DNA from: CAZMXI01 sp964570205
GTDB taxonomy: Bacteria > Planctomycetota > Phycisphaerae > Tepidisphaerales > Tepidisphaeraceae
Assembly (NCBI GenBank): GCA_964570205.1
Contig: CAZMXI010000075.1
Coordinates: forward strand, 1 to 22,401
DNA length: 22,401 nt
Reading direction: 5' to 3'
Shown here piece by piece: positions 22,382 to 22,401 of this stretch. Each line of letters starts with the position of its first letter. Within the stretch, counting starts at the first letter, position 1. The notes below the pieces were generated by a model that saw nothing but the letters and a program-made list of their open reading frames with translations, was not told where the DNA came from and did not search any database. The position numbers were made by a program, and so were the translations under genes.

Positions 22382-22401
22382 ATGAAAAAAAGAAAAATGT
22401 T
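22382..22401 (+). CDS. Possible start of a plus-strand gene (cut by window edge)
   Basis: Only MKKRKM plus two bases is visible, a lysine-rich start like that of an exported or prepilin-like protein. Upstream are TATTATAC (22351-22358), a possible -10, and GGAGG (22362-22366), which is 15 nt from this ATG and so too far for an ideal ribosome site; an in-frame ATG at 22367 abuts the GGAGG. Weak evidence. Confidence 0.3.

Overview
This 22.4 kb window is GC-rich, densely coded bacterial chromosome, most likely from a Planctomycetota relative (Phycisphaerae-like). The placement rests on recall rather than a search: the ClpS variant has a planctomycete-looking signature, several large proteins look typical of that phylum, Shine-Dalgarno sites are rare, and the spacers carry the CAC(A/G)GA(T/G) repeats I associate with that phylum and its relatives. 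I see no phage, transposase, integrase or CRISPR array. Most genes are housekeeping.

Layout. 1-1907 (minus): a tRNA-dihydrouridine synthase followed by an MlaE-type lipid-transport permease that runs off the left edge. 1974-2450 (minus): a small membrane-anchored hypothetical protein. 2616-3803 (plus): a short methionine-synthase-like methyltransferase. 3813-8533 (minus): a tight four-gene cluster of DUF4442-like hotdog protein, polytopic membrane protein, DUF4838 lipoprotein and 6-phosphofructokinase. 8682-10547 (minus): a secreted TPR/coiled-coil protein and ClpS. 10791-12916 (plus): a small unknown protein, a plant-type glucuronokinase homologue and a GalU-type nucleotidyltransferase, ending in a clear terminator. 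13041-17727 (minus): dnaX, ybaB and a 758-residue membrane-anchored protein. 17826-17896 (minus): tRNA-Ala(CGC) with its own UUCG-loop terminator. 18447-19379 (plus): a secreted protein of unknown function. 19491-20459 (minus): a long-chain polyprenyl diphosphate synthase. 20644-21792 (plus): a cysteine desulfurase. 21793-22381: a non-coding, strand-asymmetric spacer with repeats. A new plus-strand gene may begin in the last 20 bases.

Two observations stand out. First, the GHMP kinase at 11037 carries the sequence signature of plant glucuronokinase and overlaps a sugar-1-phosphate uridylyltransferase gene by ATGA. The pair could convert free glucuronate to UDP-glucuronate, a salvage route best known from plants. 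Second, dnaX contains a run of ten A residues with an E. coli-like A AAA AAG slippery heptamer. Either shifted frame hits a stop within a few codons, just after the clamp-loader core, which predicts tau and gamma products from one gene.
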